NCBI GenBank assembly: GCA_029204225.1 | Contig: CM055100.1 | Location: forward strand, 10,158,000-10,194,500 | DNA: 36,501 nt | From: Diphasiastrum complanatum | Lineage: Eukaryota; Streptophyta; Lycopodiopsida; Lycopodiales; Lycopodiaceae | Direction of reading: 5' to 3' | Shown: positions 20,455-31,473 of the stretch, piece after piece | Position numbering within the stretch: position 1 is the stretch's first letter | How the letters are laid out: each line of letters begins with the position of its first letter | Notes under the pieces: generated by a model | Database searches by the model: none | Told to the model about the DNA's origin: nothing | What the model saw: only the letters and a program-made list of their open reading frames with translations | Translations under genes and position numbers: made by a program

Positions 20455-20520
20455 TTTATTAATGTCTTTTCCATGCCAAAAGACATATAAGACCAAAAGG
20501 AGTACATGTCGAGTATGTGA

Positions 20521-20606
20521 AAACCATGGGAGCATATATAAACGTCTCCAAGAAAAACTATATAAACCATGGGAGCGTATATAAACGTCTCCAAGAAAAA
20601 CTATGC
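20521..20606. repeat. 43-bp tandem duplication in the LINE-D 3' region
   Basis: AAACCATGGGAGC...ACGTCTCCAAGAAAAACTAT occurs at 20521-20563 and again at 20564-20606, differing at an A/G position and at the last bases. Confidence 0.9.
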
Positions 20607-21620
20607 ATAAAAGAGAAATGAGTAATGTAACTGTAAACTACAAACTGCCAACTGTCCATAAGTGGGAGCAAGAATAACCGCCAGAAGTAGAGTAGTATCA
20701 AATAGTGCTGCTGCTGAAAAAAGACGTAATAGGAGCTGTATTAGGAGGTACGGACTGTCGCTGACGTCGTCTAGGAGGGTGAAAACTGTGTGCTCTCGTA
20801 ACAAGGCGATGAACTGTTGCATGACTATGAGTGATACACACTGTCTCTGGCATCCGTGAGGTGGTATGTCGTCGTCAGACCGTGTCCGTCTCCTGGTGAA
20901 GAAAGATGTAATCTGAGCCTGAGAGCTAGGATGTGGCTGGTGAGCTGACTTGTACATATCTTGGCGCAGCAAGACCATCTCTCGTAGCATAAGTGCGACA
21001 CAACGAGAGTCCTCATATCCAATCAATGCTCTGAGTGTAGTAGGCATGTCACGGAATAGACAATGATCTCATAATATATGGGGCACCTGAAGATGAAATG
21101 TTCCTCGGACTCTATCTCATGTAGGGGACACAACAGACATAGTCTCTCCTCTCGTGGTGTACCCTGGAATCTGCCTGTCTCAATAGCCAACTGATGTGAG
21201 GAGACTCTGAACTGTCCCAAAGTGAAACGGAGACCGTGTGATAGTCCAGAGGACAAATAGCGAGGTAAAATTGGAAGACCAGTGGCATCCTGCTCCAGAA
21301 AGCGAGTCCAGGCTTAACCCCCAGCTGGTGACGCCAAGTACGGTCGAGATATGCTCTGTATAAAAAACGTCTAATGTACTGGTGTGTACCCAAAGGGAGA
21401 TCAGTGATAGTGATACCAAATGCTTCCATGAGGAAGTGTGATGCCTGAGAGAACCATGATAGCCGGTATCCTTGGGTCTGAAGGTGATGAGAGGACATGA
21501 GTGCAATCCGCACATATCTCTGCTCGGTATCAGAAAGTGCCTGAGCTCTCTGGATGTACGTGATAAGCTGGAAGGCTGCCTCAATTTGAATAGGGGGGGT
21601 GGCAAACTCCTCAAGGATGA
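20601..21620 (-). pseudogene. LINE-D ORF2 C-terminal region
   Basis: Frames 21513-21112, 21256-21023 and 21047-20601 carry, in order, WFSQASHFLMEAFGITITDL, SSGLSHGLRFTLGQFRVSSH, ERLCLLCPLHEIESEEHFIF with RCPIYYEI (CX2C...HX4C zinc motif), and a tail MLREMVLLRQDMYKSAHQPH followed by SQAQITSFFTRRRTRSDDDI. At least two frameshifts separate them. The tail parallels LINE-B. Confidence 0.75.
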
Positions 21621-21622
21621 TC

Positions 21623-22680
<1,058 letters not shown>

Positions 22681-23099
22681 ATGTGATAGGCTGCCATCTG
22701 AACTTCACCACCATATAGTAGGATGTTGCTACCAAATTCTTAGAGTTTAATAACAAAATGAAGTTTGGCCCCTTCATTACCTTCCTCTTGAAGGTAATTC
22801 TTGAGCATAGTAATGTAATTACTGATTAGAGTAGGAGAACGGGGACATTCTTGCTTCAGACCAATGTTGCTGAAAATTTTGGCAGTAAAATCCTTTAAAG
22901 ATCGCACCTTTGTGATCACTTTTCTATAAAGTTGCGCAATCACATGCCTTATTTTCATTGGGACATGAATCTTTGAACTTTTTTCAAAAGTTCTTAGGAT
23001 TTTTCTTCCAAATTTTTGAGAGTACATTCTATTTTCTATGTAGGAAAGCTGATTTTTCTTCAAAAGCAATTAGCATAAAAGGCATCTCCAACGCTCCCA

Positions 23100-23100
<1 letters not shown>
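22681..23100 (-). pseudogene. Diverged LINE reverse transcriptase fragment
   Basis: Minus-strand frame 23069-22740 includes VIAQLYRKVITKVRSLKDFT and FSNIGLKQECPRSPTLISNY, the counterpart of TVGVKQGCPLSPTLFALY in LINE-A. Further on, LLYGGEVQMA stands where LLYADDVVLL is expected, so both catalytic aspartates are lost. More diverged than LINE-A or LINE-D and probably an older or different family. Confidence 0.65.

Positions 23101-23102
<2 letters not shown>

Positions 23103-23168
<66 letters not shown>
23103..23168. repeat. (GA)n tract right of the RT fragment
   Basis: About 30 GA units with one interruption near the right end. Left: LINE reverse transcriptase remnant. Right: sequence with CGCCTCCAAAAACT in minus sense, a 14-mer also present in the LINE-B 3' region but in the opposite orientation there. 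Confidence 0.95.
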
Positions 23169-24069
23169 TTTTTGGAGGCGTGTGTATTGATGAACTACAA
23201 AATTGTATGCTGAACCTATTATTGTTATTGCTTGCTATTAGTAATGAACGGTCCATGACAAAGTCTTTCGGTTTTTTGTCCAGGGAAAGGAGGAATCGGC
23301 AAGGCTAGAGAGGTTATCAATCATAGTGGTATTCTTCTAGCTAAACTTATTCTACTTGAACAATATATTCCAATGAAGTGGTCTTTCCACTCAATCACAT
23401 CATTTATGATAATATCACATCATGAATCATAAAAGAGGAATATTAGATTCGAGCATGCATACAACGACACAATGCAAAAAGTGTGCAATGAATATGTAGA
23501 CTTTGACCTAACCTAACAATACTAACTGGAGCATAGTCCCTACAAAAGTTAATGGTTGTAAGGACTATCAATTATCACATGGAAGGAATCTAGTGGAAGA
23601 ATGGGACCAAGGAATATAGAAAAACAAAGGTAAGTACTTATAGTGCATGTATGACTAGTCAATGTCTTCAATATCATTTTCTATCAAACTAATAGAGAAA
23701 ATTCAACAAAATTTATTGTAAAATGAAGTCTTATCATATGGCCATTCTCTTATTGACAATAAATGGGCACATTTCTACAAAAATATTGATTTGGACGATC
23801 AAGTTCAAGCTCACTTGTGTGTTTTGGCTTGGTTGGATGGTTCAATGCTAGCTCGATGGAACTCATGGTGGCATATTGCGAAGGTGATTTTCACTATGCT
23901 TGTGTTGGATGTTCAATTTAGGTTAGTCTCTTGAGAAGGGCCGTCTCATGGAGCTAATACTTCTTGGCACGTTGGCTAGTACGACTAATTGTCTGGTCGG
24001 TTAGACAAATGGTTGAAGTCAAGAAGCTAAGTTGTTCATCTAAGCTCCCTTTGAGGTGCCAATACAACA
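23169..24069. other. Unassigned sequence ending as an LTR
   Basis: AT-rich with no coding motif. The right end, GAGGTGCCAATACAACA, directly precedes a primer-binding site, so the last few hundred bases are probably a 5' LTR ending at 24069. I could not locate its start. Confidence 0.35.
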
Positions 24070-24071
24070 TT

Positions 24072-24084
24072 TGGCATCAGAGCC
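24072..24084 (+). promoter_or_regulatory. Primer-binding site of an otherwise decayed LTR element
   Basis: TGGCATCAGAGCC is one base off the usual TGGTATCAGAGC initiator tRNA-Met site, two bases after an LTR-like CA end. Confidence 0.65.
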
Positions 24085-24179
24085 TACTAGTTGGTTGGTG
24101 ATTTCGAGCCTGCTAGCGATTTGGAGTCATGGAAATTAGCTATCCCAAGTAAGAGGGTGGTGGAAAGGAATATTGATTG

Positions 24180-24700
24180 GCCAATGTGGTGCTTAGGAAG
24201 GTGTAGGCACGGGCACACTCTTGGTCATGATGGTTGGCAATGATGATGAACGATGAGTCAATGTGTTGCCATGATCTGTTGTAAGCATAGCCCTTGCCAA
24301 TATGGGTTGGCAACTGACAAGTCAAGGTGCTATTTGACAAGGTGTAAGCACAGTCAGACTTTGAAGACATGTGTTTCATTACCTCTTATTGATACAAGTT
24401 TCACAAAGGCTAATGAGTCAAAGTGTTGTGGGTGTTGCCTAGTTAGCTGTAAGCTAGTTACTTTCTTTAGTGGATTTTAATGAGTCAATGGACTTCCCAA
24501 AGGCATGAAGCATAACGAGCTACCTAGGAGAAAAGTTCATTGATTGTTCCATTAATTTATGTGGGGAATTGATGAAGCAATATGCTTCCCAAGCGGGTGT
24601 AAGCATAGTCATCCCTAATGGTGAGGGTTGTCAACCTTGAAAGAAGACAAAAATATTGTTGTGTCAATGTGCTGCCAAATGGTGAAGGAGAGCAATATTC
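24180..24700 (+). repeat. Degenerate tandem repeat in an LTR-element leader
   Basis: Variants of GAGTCAATGTGCTGCC followed some 15-20 bases later by GGTGTAAGCATAGTCA recur about seven times, starting near 24180, 24255, 24319, 24415, 24482, 24573 and 24661 (spacing 65-96 bp). They fill the space between the primer-binding site at 24072 and the integrase fragment at 24740. Confidence 0.6.
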
Positions 24701-24739
24701 CATCGCGTCCATATCAAACTAAATATGAGTACTTGAGAC

Positions 24740-24930
24740 CATCCACAGATGCCAGTCAAACTGAAGAATAAATCAGGTGCTGGAGGATATGCTTCGTGCA
24801 TATGGTAGCAAAAAGCAAACTAATTGGGAGGAATATCATATGATATTAGAGTTTGCTTACAATAGTACCAAACATTCAGCTACGGGATATAGCCCATTTA
24901 TGTTGATGTATGGTTTTCAGCAATGCTCAC
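24740..24930 (+). pseudogene. Gypsy integrase fragment
   Basis: After DASQTEE and a one-base shift the frame reads NQVLEDMLRAYGSKKQTNWE and HMILEFAYNSTKHSATGYSP then FMLMYGFQ. This is the end of the integrase catalytic core, with the W.....EFAYN.S.H.ATG.SPF pattern typical of plant gypsy elements. It is cut at 24931 by an inserted LTR. Confidence 0.85.
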
Positions 24931-25399
24931 TGTTATGTACCATAACAGTACGCCCTTCAGTGACGGCCTCCAAGGGGCATGACGCGGGTCTGGCGTTATT
25001 GACATGTTTGGGTGCCACGCGTCACCATCCTAGTCACGTGTCGCCGGCAAGACCGTGCTTGATGGGACCCACTATGCTATGCCTATATAGTGGTGAGGTT
25101 TCCCTCTTTCCATTCACTTAAGTCTACCCGGGAGTTGGTGGATGGAGAGCACGTGCGTGAGCTAGGATGTATCTCTAGGCCAGGAGATGTATGCTAGGGA
25201 GAGGGAGAGCCGAGTGCGATGGCTGGTGGTATGGGACGCCAATTATCGTAGGAGGCTCAACTGGGCATGACTGTCGATAGCTCCAGTGCATGGGGGTGGG
25301 TCGGTTCTGACCCTATGGATGGGCGGATACGATGCGTCGTCACTGGTATGGGGTGTGCGGAACCTTCAAGGCAATTGGAGATTCATGGGAGTTGTAACA
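24931..25399 (+). repeat. LTR with TGTTA...TAACA termini
   Basis: Starts TGTTATGTACCATAACAG immediately after the integrase fragment and ends GGGAGTTGTAACA, just before a primer-binding site. It is 469 bp, with a TATA-like CCTATATAGTGG near 25082. It is the 5' LTR of an element whose body was lost or displaced; it belongs to a different family from gypsy-1. Confidence 0.75.
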
Positions 25400-25401
25400 T
25401 T

Positions 25402-25413
25402 TGGTATCAGAGC
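25402..25413 (+). promoter_or_regulatory. Primer-binding site
   Basis: TGGTATCAGAGC, exact match to the canonical initiator tRNA-Met site, two bases after the TAACA end of the LTR. Confidence 0.85.
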
Positions 25414-26048
25414 AACCGATTTCTTTTTTCGAGGTGCACATATTCCCATTTTTGCTTTTGTGGTTTGGTATTCCTTCATTTGGAATGTGGCTGTTTTAGT
25501 TTTAACCTTTGTTCAAGTTGGGCAAAGGCTGGCATGTGAATGGTTCATATGGTTAAAAACAAGCTATTCACAATGGTTTTCCTTTTTATTATTCAAGCCT
25601 TAAGCTTCTGGTTTGCATATGTAAAAGCAGAAGGTTAGCTTAAAGCTTCATAGTAACTTTAAGCTTTACCTTTGGTTTCTTTTAAAGAAATAATTTATAA
25701 TGACTTGGTTCTAGTTTGAAAATCCTTTTTAAACATCATGTTTAAACCATAGGATTTGGTTTTCTTGAGATACCCTCCCCCTTTTCTCTTTTGTGTTAGT
25801 AGAAAAAAAAAATGGTTTGGAACCTACGTACTACACTATCTTGCGGACAGTCCTGCTGTCAGACCCGCAGTCCGTACGGTGACACAGGCAGTATGGTCGC
25901 GTGGCCTGTTCCTTAGTCGCGGGGGCGGGGGGGGAATCCTTCTCCCAAGAAAATTTTCATGAGCCAGCAGGCCCTGCGCGGCGCCCCGCAGCGGCCTTGG
26001 CTGCTTCCTCTTTTAAAAAAAAAGTGGGGAAGGAAGGAAAAGTGTACT
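25414..26048 (+). other. Leader-like sequence, then GC-rich segment
   Basis: The first 400 bp are T-rich and non-coding, as expected for a leader after a primer-binding site. 25850-26010 is unusually GC-rich (for example a G-run near 25921-25933 and GCGCGGCGCCCCGC). No gag follows because gypsy-1 begins at 26049. The last 25 bases may be LINE-F sequence (GTACACTT in minus sense), but this is weak. Confidence 0.35.
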
Positions 26049-26491
26049 AGTTATGGACTCGGCTCATTACATTTGCCGCGTCCATTTACATTTACTTTAC
26101 TTTCTGCATAAGCAGGCCTTGGGCCCTTTTTTATTCATTAGTGACACTTAGACTATATGGTTGGCCTTTGGCCTTATTATTCATTATTAGGCCATTTGGA
26201 CATATTATTGGAGAGTGGGGGCCTTTTTGGAGGGCGCACTATTTTCCCTCCCAGTTGGGCCCTAGCCACCGGAAGCTTCCTTTTAGGGCTTCCTCTTGGC
26301 TATAAGTAGGCAAACTGTGTCATTTGTTATTCAGCTGATGATATTGATCTCTCTCTTTAGTCTCCTTAATCTCTCTCTTTCTTGCTTTCTAGGGTTAAGT
26401 CTTGCTTATGTGCTGCTTTCGTAGCTTAAGTCTTACTTATGTGATGCTTTCATAGCTTAGCTCTAGATCAGCTGTGGCTTTATTCGTAACT
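26049..26491 (+). repeat. 5' LTR of gypsy-1
   Basis: Begins AGTTATGGACTCGGCTCATT and ends TTTATTCGTAACT, directly followed by the primer-binding site. A TATA-like GGCTATAAGTAGG lies near 26300 and is present in every copy of the family. Related LTRs are at 31474, 32018, 35157 and, on the minus strand, 9758 and 10750. Confidence 0.9.
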
Positions 26492-26503
26492 TGGTATCAG
26501 AGC
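26492..26503 (+). promoter_or_regulatory. Primer-binding site of gypsy-1
   Basis: TGGTATCAGAGC immediately adjoining the LTR end, complementary to the initiator tRNA-Met 3' end. Confidence 0.9.
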
Positions 26504-26519
26504 ACTTTCTTGTGCACTA

Positions 26520-27330
26520 CTTTTTCAGATTTAGTAGAGGCTGTCCAGCGCCCTACTAACCCATCACTTTTGTCGATTTTTTATCAGATTTCCATCGTTT
26601 TTTCAGATTTAGTAGAGGCTGTCCAGCGCCCTACTAACCCATCACTTTCGTTAATTTTTTCATCAGATTTCCATCGTTTTTCCAGATTTGGTGGAGGCTG
26701 GCCAGCGCCCTACTACCTTGTCACTTTCGTCGATTTTCTCCACCGATTTGCTGCCCATTTCATGGCTTGATTGGAGGCTGTCCAGCGCCTTACTTCATCA
26801 CCTTTTCAGCGGTTTTCTCCATTTTTTTTTTTTCAGGTTATGTGCAGATTTTGGTAGCTACTGCCCAGCGCCCTACTACCTTGCCATCTTCGACGGATTT
26901 CTCCACCGATTTGCTGTCCATTTTGTTGATTGTTTGGAGGCTGTTCAGCGCCCTACTTCATCACCATTTTCAGCGGTTTTTCCATCATGTTGCAGGACAT
27001 TTGTGGATCTTACTAGCTGCTGCCCAGCACCCATTTTCAGCTTGGATCTACAGCTCTCTCTCTCTCTTTAGCCTCCTATCCAAAAATCACCCAATTCCGT
27101 AATCGTTTGCTATTCCAAATTGCCAAAATCCTACAGCCTGTTCATCGCTGCCCCAGCCCTTCCGACTTGTCAGTTTCGCCTATTATTTTATCCGTTTCCA
27201 GCCATCTTTCACAGTTTATCAAAAGGCTCTCCAGCGCCCATCCTCAACCACATTTCACGGAATTCCGACTCCATTTGATATTCCAATTTGACATTTCCCT
27301 CCTGGTTGTCCAGCGCATTTTTACAGCCTT
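26520..27330 (+). repeat. Leader tandem repeat with recurring CAGCGCCC
   Basis: A unit of about 75-85 bp, GATTTAGTAGAGGCTGTCCA followed by GCGCCCTACT and a T-rich tail, repeats from 26529, 26603 and 26683, then in more diverged form at about 26768, 26850, 26930 and 27004. Further single CAGCGCCC-like cores lie near 27145, 27230 and 27310. The first two units are nearly identical. Open frames across it are just repeated translations. Gypsy-2 retains only the first part of unit 1. Confidence 0.8.
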
Positions 27331-27407
27331 CATTTTCACTTTTTCCATTTGCTGATTGCTGCCCTTTCTTAGTTGTGATAATATTGGTTTTAATAGACTA
27401 ATTTGGG

Positions 27408-28307
27408 GTGACGACAAGAGTCCGCTCCCTCAAGTTTTCGTCTATTCCTTCCACTATCATTATGGCACATTCACCTACCCCGAGTGAAACTATTCAGGAA
27501 AACTTATCCGATCAGTTTCGGCGCATGAATGAAACCCTTTCGGGTCTTGTTCTTCGCTTCGTTACAGTTATGACCGGCTTTCCTACTATGCAGTCACATA
27601 TTGATTCTTTACAGCCTCATGGTCTTGGAAAAGCTCTTGTCTCTCCTTCATTTGGGACTCCCCCTCCATTTGGATTTCCATCTTCTCCTGCTAGTCAGCC
27701 TGATGGTGGACCGTTCATTCCACCTAACCCACCTCCTGGTTTCTTTCCATGTCCCCCAATTCCTGAGCCACACTTTGCTCGAGACTTTCGTGATAGGGTA
27801 CAACTTGCTACCTATTCCGGTTCCTCTGACGAGAACTTATTAGAGAATTGGTTTGCTAAGCTTGACACATATTTTTAGATCTACCCTAAGACTGATCCTC
27901 AGAAGATCCAGTTGGCTGCTTTACACTTAGATGGACGCGTTGCCACGTGGTGGCAAGTTTATCGAGCTGATCCTGATCGGGAAGGGCTCCATATATGGCA
28001 TACCTTTCGCCGTGACCTCCGTCATGCTATGATTGATCCTCAGTGGCTCGACCGCCAACGTGATACATTCCGTAGTCTCACTCAGACTAGTGACCTTGCT
28101 TTTTATACAAATCAGTTTATGGAGCTTTCTTATCTTTTCACAGATATACCGCCCACTGAGCTTATTTCTCGTTACATTGCTGGGCTTCGTGGTGCCTTAC
28201 GTTATGATGTTTCTTCCTTCCGTCCTCCCACACTTGTTGAGGCGATGTTTCTTGCCAGTACTTTACAGCACAAGTACTCTGGCACTCTTCCTTCCCGCTT
28301 CTCCTAA
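27408..28307 (+). pseudogene. Gypsy-1 gag
   Basis: The frame starts near 27408 (a likelier ATG is 27462, giving MAHSPTPSETIQENLSDQFR) and is broken only by TAG at 27876. It has a Pro-rich region (FIPPNPPPGFFPCPPIPEPH), then the retrotransposon gag core: VQLATYSGSSDENLLENWFA, IQLAALHLDGRVATWWQVYR, and FTDIPPTELISRYIAGLRGA. It ends at TAA 28307 after LASTLQHKYS. No zinc knuckle is visible before the protease. The gag core pattern (F.G....W......YF...... Q......L.G.A..WW) is diagnostic. Confidence 0.85.
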
Positions 28308-28337
28308 CCGGGTCCTTCTGCTTCATCTTTTCCCGCT

Positions 28338-29400
28338 ATGTCCATCCCTACACCTGCCCCTTCAGTTCCAGTTCCTTGCATTGTGGACCTTCGACCTGCT
28401 TTTGTCCGACGTTACACGTCTGAAGAGTTCGCTGACCTTCAGGATCCTATATCACACAGTTTGAGCGAGTTGCCTGATTTACTTGAGATAGTTATTGATC
28501 TACCTAAGCTCGTCATTGTATCCCATAGTGAGTCAGAGTCACATATACAGGTTCCTACTGATGTTGATTCACATATACAGGTTGCGGCTGAGGCTACTCT
28601 AGTAGATCTCCATATGGCATACAATTATACATTTCATGATGGTCCTATTGTATACTCACTAGCTGATTTTGTTGATACCCGTCTAGATGAGTATGTGGTT
28701 CTTCTAGATGCATATTTAGGCCAGAACTTATCAGTTGATGCTTCTGTTATTATGCCTACGTATGTTGTTCCATTTGTGGATCATATTATTCTAGATGCGG
28801 GGCGAGAGTATATTGCTTTAGTGGATACAGGCAGTACACATTCATTTATTAGCAGTTACATTTCCACCAGGATTCGTGCTACACCTGTTCCTGCTTCCCA
28901 GCCTCTCAATGTTGAGGTTGTTCATTCCCATTCTTTTCCTAGTTCTCAGATGATTCAGGGCTTGGATTATCGCATTGGTGATTTTTCTGGTCAGGCAGAT
29001 TTCTACATCATTTCTCTGAAGCACTATGACATTATTTTTGGTGCAGCCTGGTTCTCTTCACTTGATACTATTGCTGTGGATCTCTCTCAGCAGACACTTT
29101 CCTTTACTCATGCTGGTCAACATCATTCACTTGCTGGTATTGATTCCCAGGGTGACTATCAGTTGGTTACCGGGAAGCAGTTTATGCGTAGCTTGCCAAA
29201 GGCTCAGGATCTAGCTCTTCTTTCCATTCAGATTACATCACTTGCTGCTTCACTTTCACCATTCGTGGGTCCTCTTCCTCAGGTTGATGCTCCTTCGGAT
29301 TTACAGGTTGTTGCTGTGTGCCTTGTGCCTATATGCCTTGATTCACAGATATTGTATTCAGTGGTCATTCCTGGTTTCATTGATATTCAGGTGGTATTTC
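28338..29400 (+). pseudogene. Gypsy-1 protease region
   Basis: Within a 386-codon frame, REYIALVDTGSTHSFISSYI is the retropepsin active site (DTGS, Asp codon near 28822). Downstream, KHYDIIFGAAWFSSLDTIAV and DLSQQTLSFTHAGQHHSL match the late protease region of gypsy-0 and gypsy-2. An acidic stretch of about 120 residues precedes it. After QGDYQLVTGKQFMRSLPKAQ, where reverse transcriptase would normally begin within about 100 residues, come VCLVPICLDSQILYSVVIPG and then a frameshift into the unknown central frame. Confidence 0.85.
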
Positions 29401-29443
29401 TACTATTGCTTTTGCGCATACCTCAGATAGCCCTCCTGGTTCG

Positions 29444-31210
29444 GTGGTTGGTGCAGTATCTTCTCCATTGGTCTCTATATCTCCATCTCTTGAGTTAGTT
29501 ATGGCTAATGTTCCTGCTGATTTCTATGGGGTTCTTCACGGGTCCACGTTTGATGGTTCCCTTGCTATTGGTGATCAGGTTGTATCTTCTTTCGCTTTAC
29601 TCCATGGATCTCTGCTTGAGGTTTGTGAACCGCCTCATGATATTTCAACGGTTCCTTACATGATTCATGCGCCTTTGGCCCTTACCGTTACACATTTTCC
29701 ATCCGAGGATATTTGCGAGATGGTCACTATTACTTATCTAGGGTATTTATATGCTGGGATCTTTCTAGATGAGTATACGGGCATCCTTCAGTCTCCTTGT
29801 GTTTCTACATATAGGTTTGCTGCAGTCCATGCCGATGCTATGGATATATGGCATTCCTGGTTATTACGTGTAACTTGGTTTCCATTTGGACCTGTTGGTT
29901 GGTGCTCGTTTTTCCATTTTACTGATCGCCTATGGTGCATATATCTCTATGATTATGCATGTGGCTCTCTATTTGTTCCTTGGATTGTTGCTCATTGTCA
30001 GGCTTGGCATATCCTGATGGCTTGGGTTATTGCCTCCGTTCCAGCTACTGTTTGTCCATGTGATTTTCAGATTCCTTGTCATTTCAGGTTGCCCCATATC
30101 GCTTGGTCTCCGATGCTGAGTTGCCACTTTGTTCTGGTTTTCCGAGACCATCAGAGTACCTTGAGAGAGTTCCTTCTCCTCTCTTGGATAGTTTTTGGGG
30201 ATGTTGCCGCCATATACTTCAATATTGCTCATATATGCTTTGATACTCATTCCTAGCTACACGTGGATATTGATCCGATGCTTGCTACTGATGTTGGGGA
30301 TCCCGTTCCTCGTTCCAGTGCATTTCTTCTATTCCTTACTTGTGCCCTTGGTGTGTACTTTGGGATTACACTTACGGCCAATTCCGATGGGTCATCCGAT
30401 TCTCCATCCGTTTTTGGTGTATCCTATGATGGATTGGTATGTCCATATGAGGTCTTTCTGGATGAGTTTTTCGGCTACAGTTTTTCATTTGAGGCCTCTA
30501 CTATCTCTAGATTTGTTGCTATTGTTTTTATGCATCATGTCTTTTTAGATGATGCATTGATTTCTTGGACCTTTTGGAGCTTTTGGCATGCTGCTCTTCT
30601 CGTGATAGGGGCCTTGAAGGTACCGTGTGCCATTGCTACTTCTCATTCATGGGCCTTATGGATACCTTGGGCTTTTGACCATGCTGGTGCACATTTCTCC
30701 ATTTTAGCTATTCTTTGTCAGGATCATCTCTTTATGATCCATGTTTCCTGGCATATCGCTTGCTTTTCCATGCTACTACAGCGTGCCTGTCATCCTGCTT
30801 ATGTTCCTACTCCTTGGTGCTGGTCTTCCGATGCTGCTATCTTTTCTTGGGACACCTATATCACTGAGTTTGCACATATGGTTGATGGTTACGTGTATGA
30901 TGCGGCTATTCGCGATGAGTGTCCATCTCTTTTCCAGTTTCCTTATTGGCTTCCCGTTACTGATGCAGTTCTACCTTCTCGGGCTTTTTGGATACCTTGG
31001 TATGATGTCCCTATTTTTTGGGCTGATCCTTTACTATCTTGGGCATTACGGATACCTTGGCATTCCTGGTTGCTGCTTGATCTTCTTCTGGTTCCTTGGC
31101 ATTCCTGGTTGTTCCATATTGCTTGGTTTCAGATGACGCGGCCGAGATGTTCCCTTCGTCACCATGATGTTGATCCTGAGCTGTTCCCTTTCTTACCAGC
31201 TGCCATTCGC
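29444..31210 (+). CDS. Unknown Trp/His-rich central frame of gypsy-1
   Basis: A 270-codon frame ends at TAG 30254-30256 and continues in the same frame for 316 codons to TAG 31211. In gypsy-2 both positions are CAG (Gln), so the ancestor had one long frame, fused in frame to protease upstream and to the chromodomain-like tail downstream. The protein is rich in Trp, His, Cys and hydrophobic residues, with recurring motifs such as WHSWLL..W and HSWALWIPWAFDHAGAHFS. I find no reverse transcriptase, RNase H or integrase motif; FLDDALIS near 30550 recalls a polymerase box but lacks the surrounding motifs. Options: a captured or new gene, an envelope-like or membrane protein, or drastically scrambled pol. 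Function unknown. Confidence 0.45.
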
Positions 31211-31427
31211 TAGGTTTGCCTTCACCATAGTCGATGTTGCCGGCAGATTCAGCTTTTGGTCCAGTTCGATGGTCGTCCTGTTGAGGAGGCTACATGGGAG
31301 CCTATTGATGTCTTTTATCATATACCATCACTTGCGGATCAGGATCGTGCTCCTCCTGCACTTGTTGATTCCTCTACATCAGATGCTGCTCTAGTTGTTG
31401 ATGCACCAGGGCTTGCTACTGTTTGAT
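31211..31427 (+). pseudogene. Chromodomain-like C-terminus of gypsy-1
   Basis: Directly after TAG 31211 (CAG in gypsy-2) the same frame reads VCLHHSRCCRQIQLLVQFDG then RPVEEATWEPIDVFYHIPSL, ending at TGA near 31427. The LVQFDGRPVEEATWEP stretch fits the chromodomain or chromodomain-like end of gypsy integrases (LVKW.G.P.EEATWEP). Its presence without the integrase core suggests the centre of pol was replaced and not simply truncated. Confidence 0.65.
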
Positions 31428-31473
31428 CTAGTTTCTTTTCGGCAGTTGGGTCTTTTTTTTTTGTGCCGGGGAG

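Noticed and set aside
24180-24700. CRISPR-like array
   Set aside because: Units are degenerate with uneven spacing, in plant retroelement context; not a CRISPR array.
26474-27102. Plus-strand frames of 98, 127 and 111 codons in the gypsy-1 leader
   Set aside because: They translate the same tandem DNA units in shifting frames, lie between primer-binding site and gag, and are not kept in gypsy-2.
30530-30590. FLDDALIS in the unknown gypsy frame as an RT catalytic box
   Set aside because: The motifs that should precede and follow it (DLR.GYHQI, PFGL.NAPATF, LGH.I) are missing in both copies and spacing does not fit.
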